7,947 nt of DNA from VAZQ01 sp040510815 (GTDB taxonomy: Bacteria; Pseudomonadota; Alphaproteobacteria; Rhizobiales; Xanthobacteraceae). Of the stretch, positions 6,800 through 7,947 are shown piece by piece. The first letter of the stretch is position 1; each line of letters opens with the position of its first letter. The position numbers and the translations under genes were made by a program. The stretch lies in the NCBI GenBank assembly GCA_040510815.1, contig JBEVIH010000225.1:1-7947 (forward strand), in the 5' to 3' direction. Below the pieces are notes generated by a model that saw only the letters and a list, made by a program, of their open reading frames with translations, was not told where the DNA came from and searched no databases.

Positions 6800-6831
6800 G
6801 GTGTTCGGCTTCTTGTCATGCCTTTAGCACG

Positions 6832-7003
6832 GCCTCGTGTCCCGGACGAGCGACGGCGAAGCCGGAGCGAAGATCCGGGACCCAGGAGAAAGAGCGACGC
6901 GCGAAGCGTGTCACCATATTGCGTTTCGCGAGTCTTGCGGTGGGTCCCGGGTCTCGTGCCGCTCGCGCAAGAGCGCTCGCTGCACTCGCCCGGGACACGA
7001 GGC
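6832..7003. repeat. Palindromic intergenic repeat, inverted REP-like doublet
   Basis: The 172-bp element has perfect 14-bp terminal inverted repeats: GCCTCGTGTCCCGG at 6832-6845 and its complement at 6990-7003. A perfect 10-bp inner pair, CCGGGACCCA (6875-6884) and TGGGTCCCGG (6941-6950), divides it into two head-to-head units, 6832-6884 and 6941-7003. Each unit folds on itself through GTCCCGG/CCGGGAC stems. The 56-bp spacer contains a further 9-bp stem (6900-6908 with 6922-6930, one G-T wobble). The arrangement resembles paired REP elements (REPIN/BIME) or a small MITE. It starts 6 bp downstream of the stop of the right-hand binding-protein gene and ends 32 bp before the M24 start, so in RNA it may form strong hairpins that separate or stabilise the two transcripts. 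No U-run follows the stems, so it is not called a terminator. No clear target-site duplication is visible. Confidence 0.82.
6900..6930. repeat. Central hairpin of the palindromic repeat
   Basis: CGCGAAGCG (6900-6908) pairs with CGTTTCGCG (6922-6930) over nine positions with one G-T wobble, leaving a 13-base loop. It lies between the two inverted units of the larger repeat and is less GC-rich in its loop than its surroundings. Confidence 0.55.
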
Positions 7004-7009
7004 TGTCCA

Positions 7010-7947
7010 TCAAATCGCATCCGAGCCGCCGGCGTCGCCAAGGTCGGTGTCGGCGAACAGCTCGTCGAGCGGCCAAGTGCGGCTGATCATGCCCTGCTGG
7101 TGGGTGTAGCGCAGCACGGTCTCGAGGTTCTTGCGGTTGGCGGTGCCCAGCCCGTAGACCCAGGGGTCGGGTCCGAGCAGGCGCTCCTGCTCCTCGACGG
7201 CGGTGCGCACCCAGGCGAGCGGCACCACGCGCGGATTGGCGATGCGCCGGTAGGCGACGGTCTTGGCCTGCTCGAACGCCTTCACCAGGTTGGTGGGCAC
7301 CCAGGGATACTTGTCTACGATCTCCTGCTTGATGGTGGTGACGTGCATGATCGGGAAAATCCCGGTCTTGCGGAAATACGCGAGCTCGATCTCCTTGTAG
7401 TTCGGGAACATGCGCACGATCCGCGGGTCGCCCTTGAGGAACAGCTTGGGCAGGTCGGGCGACAGCATGGCGGGGATCTCGCCCTCCGCCAGCATCTCGT
7501 CGAGCTTCTTGCCGGGCGCGATCATCTCGATGCGCAGGTCCTTGGGCGGCGTGAAGGCCACGTCCTCGCTGCGCTCGACCACCCAGGTCACCTGCCGGTG
7601 CGGCAGGCCGTACTCCTCCTCCAGGATGCCGCGCATCCAGATGTTGGAGGCCGGCTGGAAATTGGTGCCCCCGACCTTCTTGCCGATGAGGTCCTTCGGC
7701 TCGCGGATGCCGGCCTTGACGTTGACGAACAGAAAGCCGTGGCGGAAGCGCCGATGCAGGAATACCGGGATGGCGGTGAGCGGCGCACCGTGGTCGCGCT
7801 CCATGAAATAGGCGCCGACATTGCCTTCGCAGACGTCGAACTCAGCCTTGCGCGCCATCCGCCAGTGCCGCTCGCGCGGCCCCACGCCGGGGAGCACGAC
7901 CCGCTCGAGGCCGACGGCCTTGACCGCGCCTTCCTTGAGCGCGCGCA
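7010..7947 (-). CDS. Substrate-binding protein of the 4,5-dihydroxyphthalate decarboxylase/NMT1-like type (5' end outside window)
   Basis: The frame is open from the right edge to a TGA at 7012-7010, giving at least 312 codons. The GTG at 7897 is an internal Val rather than the start: codons upstream of it read RALKEGAVKAVGLERV, which matches the N-terminal 'R-A-L-x-x-G-x-V-x-x-x-G' strand of this family, so the true start lies beyond the window. Other landmarks are HWRMARKAEFDVCEGNVGAY (ERHWRM onward), REPKDLIGKKVGGTNFQPAS, a TWVVE block and a C-terminal region with PWVPTNLVKAFEQAK and RYTHQQGM. Proteins like this are annotated either as 4,5-dihydroxyphthalate decarboxylase (phthalate catabolism) or as ABC solute-binding proteins; they share the periplasmic-binding-protein fold. 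Any signal peptide is out of view, so location and role stay open. It is separated from the M24-MmgE unit by the palindromic repeat and may be transcribed separately. Confidence 0.85.
   Translation of the reverse strand, partial: RALKEGAVKAVGLERVVLPGVGPRERHWRMARKAEFDVCEGNVGAYFMERDHGAPLTAIPVFLHRRFRHGFLFVNVKAGIREPKDLIGKKVGGTNFQPASNIWMRGILEEEYGLPHRQVTWVVERSEDVAFTPPKDLRIEMIAPGKKLDEMLAEGEIPAMLSPDLPKLFLKGDPRIVRMFPNYKEIELAYFRKTGIFPIMHVTTIKQEIVDKYPWVPTNLVKAFEQAKTVAYRRIANPRVVPLAWVRTAVEEQERLLGPDPWVYGLGTANRKNLETVLRYTHQQGMISRTWPLDELFADTDLGDAGGSDAI

Noticed and set aside
6941..7003. Rho-independent terminator after the right-hand binding-protein gene
   Set aside because: The hairpin is strong, but no run of T follows in the direction of transcription, and it belongs to a larger symmetrical repeat.
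6816..7109. Short frames of 81-104 codons on both strands over the palindromic repeat
   Set aside because: They consist of repeat sequence read in several frames and overlap neighbouring genes; no ribosome binding site or motif supports them.
1..7947. CRISPR array, tRNA, rRNA or transposase gene
   Set aside because: No direct-repeat series, cloverleaf-like sequence or transposase motif was seen on either strand.

Overview
The window is dense, GC-rich bacterial DNA with strong G/C bias at third codon positions. The gene families point to an alphaproteobacterium of the Hyphomicrobiales (Bradyrhizobium, Rhodopseudomonas or another Xanthobacteraceae-like lineage): a BKACE-type beta-keto acid cleavage enzyme, MmgE/PrpD, PF04909 amidohydrolase, M24 homologues and orphan solute-binding proteins. 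The intergenic repeat, with GTCCCGG/CCGGGAC stems, also resembles repeats I remember from that group. The assignment is inference; there is no rRNA or other marker gene here.

Layout. The plus strand carries the end of a 3-hydroxyacyl-CoA dehydrogenase (1-169), a BKACE/DUF849 enzyme (244-1182), a PF04909 amidohydrolase (1203-2213) and an exported ABC-type solute-binding protein (2235-3206). The last three are spaced by about 20 bp and look like one operon. The minus strand, read from the right edge leftwards, carries a 5'-truncated binding protein of the 4,5-dihydroxyphthalate decarboxylase/NMT1-like type (7010 to beyond 7947), a 172-bp palindromic repeat (6832-7003), two tandem M24 'pita-bread' proteins (5684-6799 and 4549-5691) and an MmgE/PrpD protein (3191-4552). 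The last three genes overlap end to start (8 bp, then ATGA). The two operons converge and share 16 bp at their 3' ends (3191-3206). The longest stretch without a gene is about 210 bp.

How the genes may work together. This looks like a catabolic island for an unidentified, probably carboxylated, compound. Two different binding proteins would capture ligands, but no permease or ATPase is in the window. MmgE/PrpD proteins dehydrate, isomerise or decarboxylate polycarboxylic acids. PF04909 proteins decarboxylate or hydrolyse ring-derived acids. BKACE enzymes split a beta-keto acid with acetyl-CoA into acetoacetate and a new acyl-CoA, which would fit beta-oxidation enzymes such as the 3-hydroxyacyl-CoA dehydrogenase upstream. 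The substrate cannot be read from the sequence.

The most unusual feature is the pair of M24 proteins. Both keep the creatinase-N plus pita-bread layout, but both have lost canonical dinuclear-metal ligands, in different ways, and the second appears to have lost all five. They are translationally coupled to each other and to MmgE, so they may form an uncharacterised hetero-complex rather than a peptidase. Three other points deserve attention: the amidohydrolase has Tyr in place of the first metal-binding His, the BKACE has Ile where the characterised enzyme Kce has its amine-contacting Glu, and the palindrome has the architecture of an inverted REP doublet.
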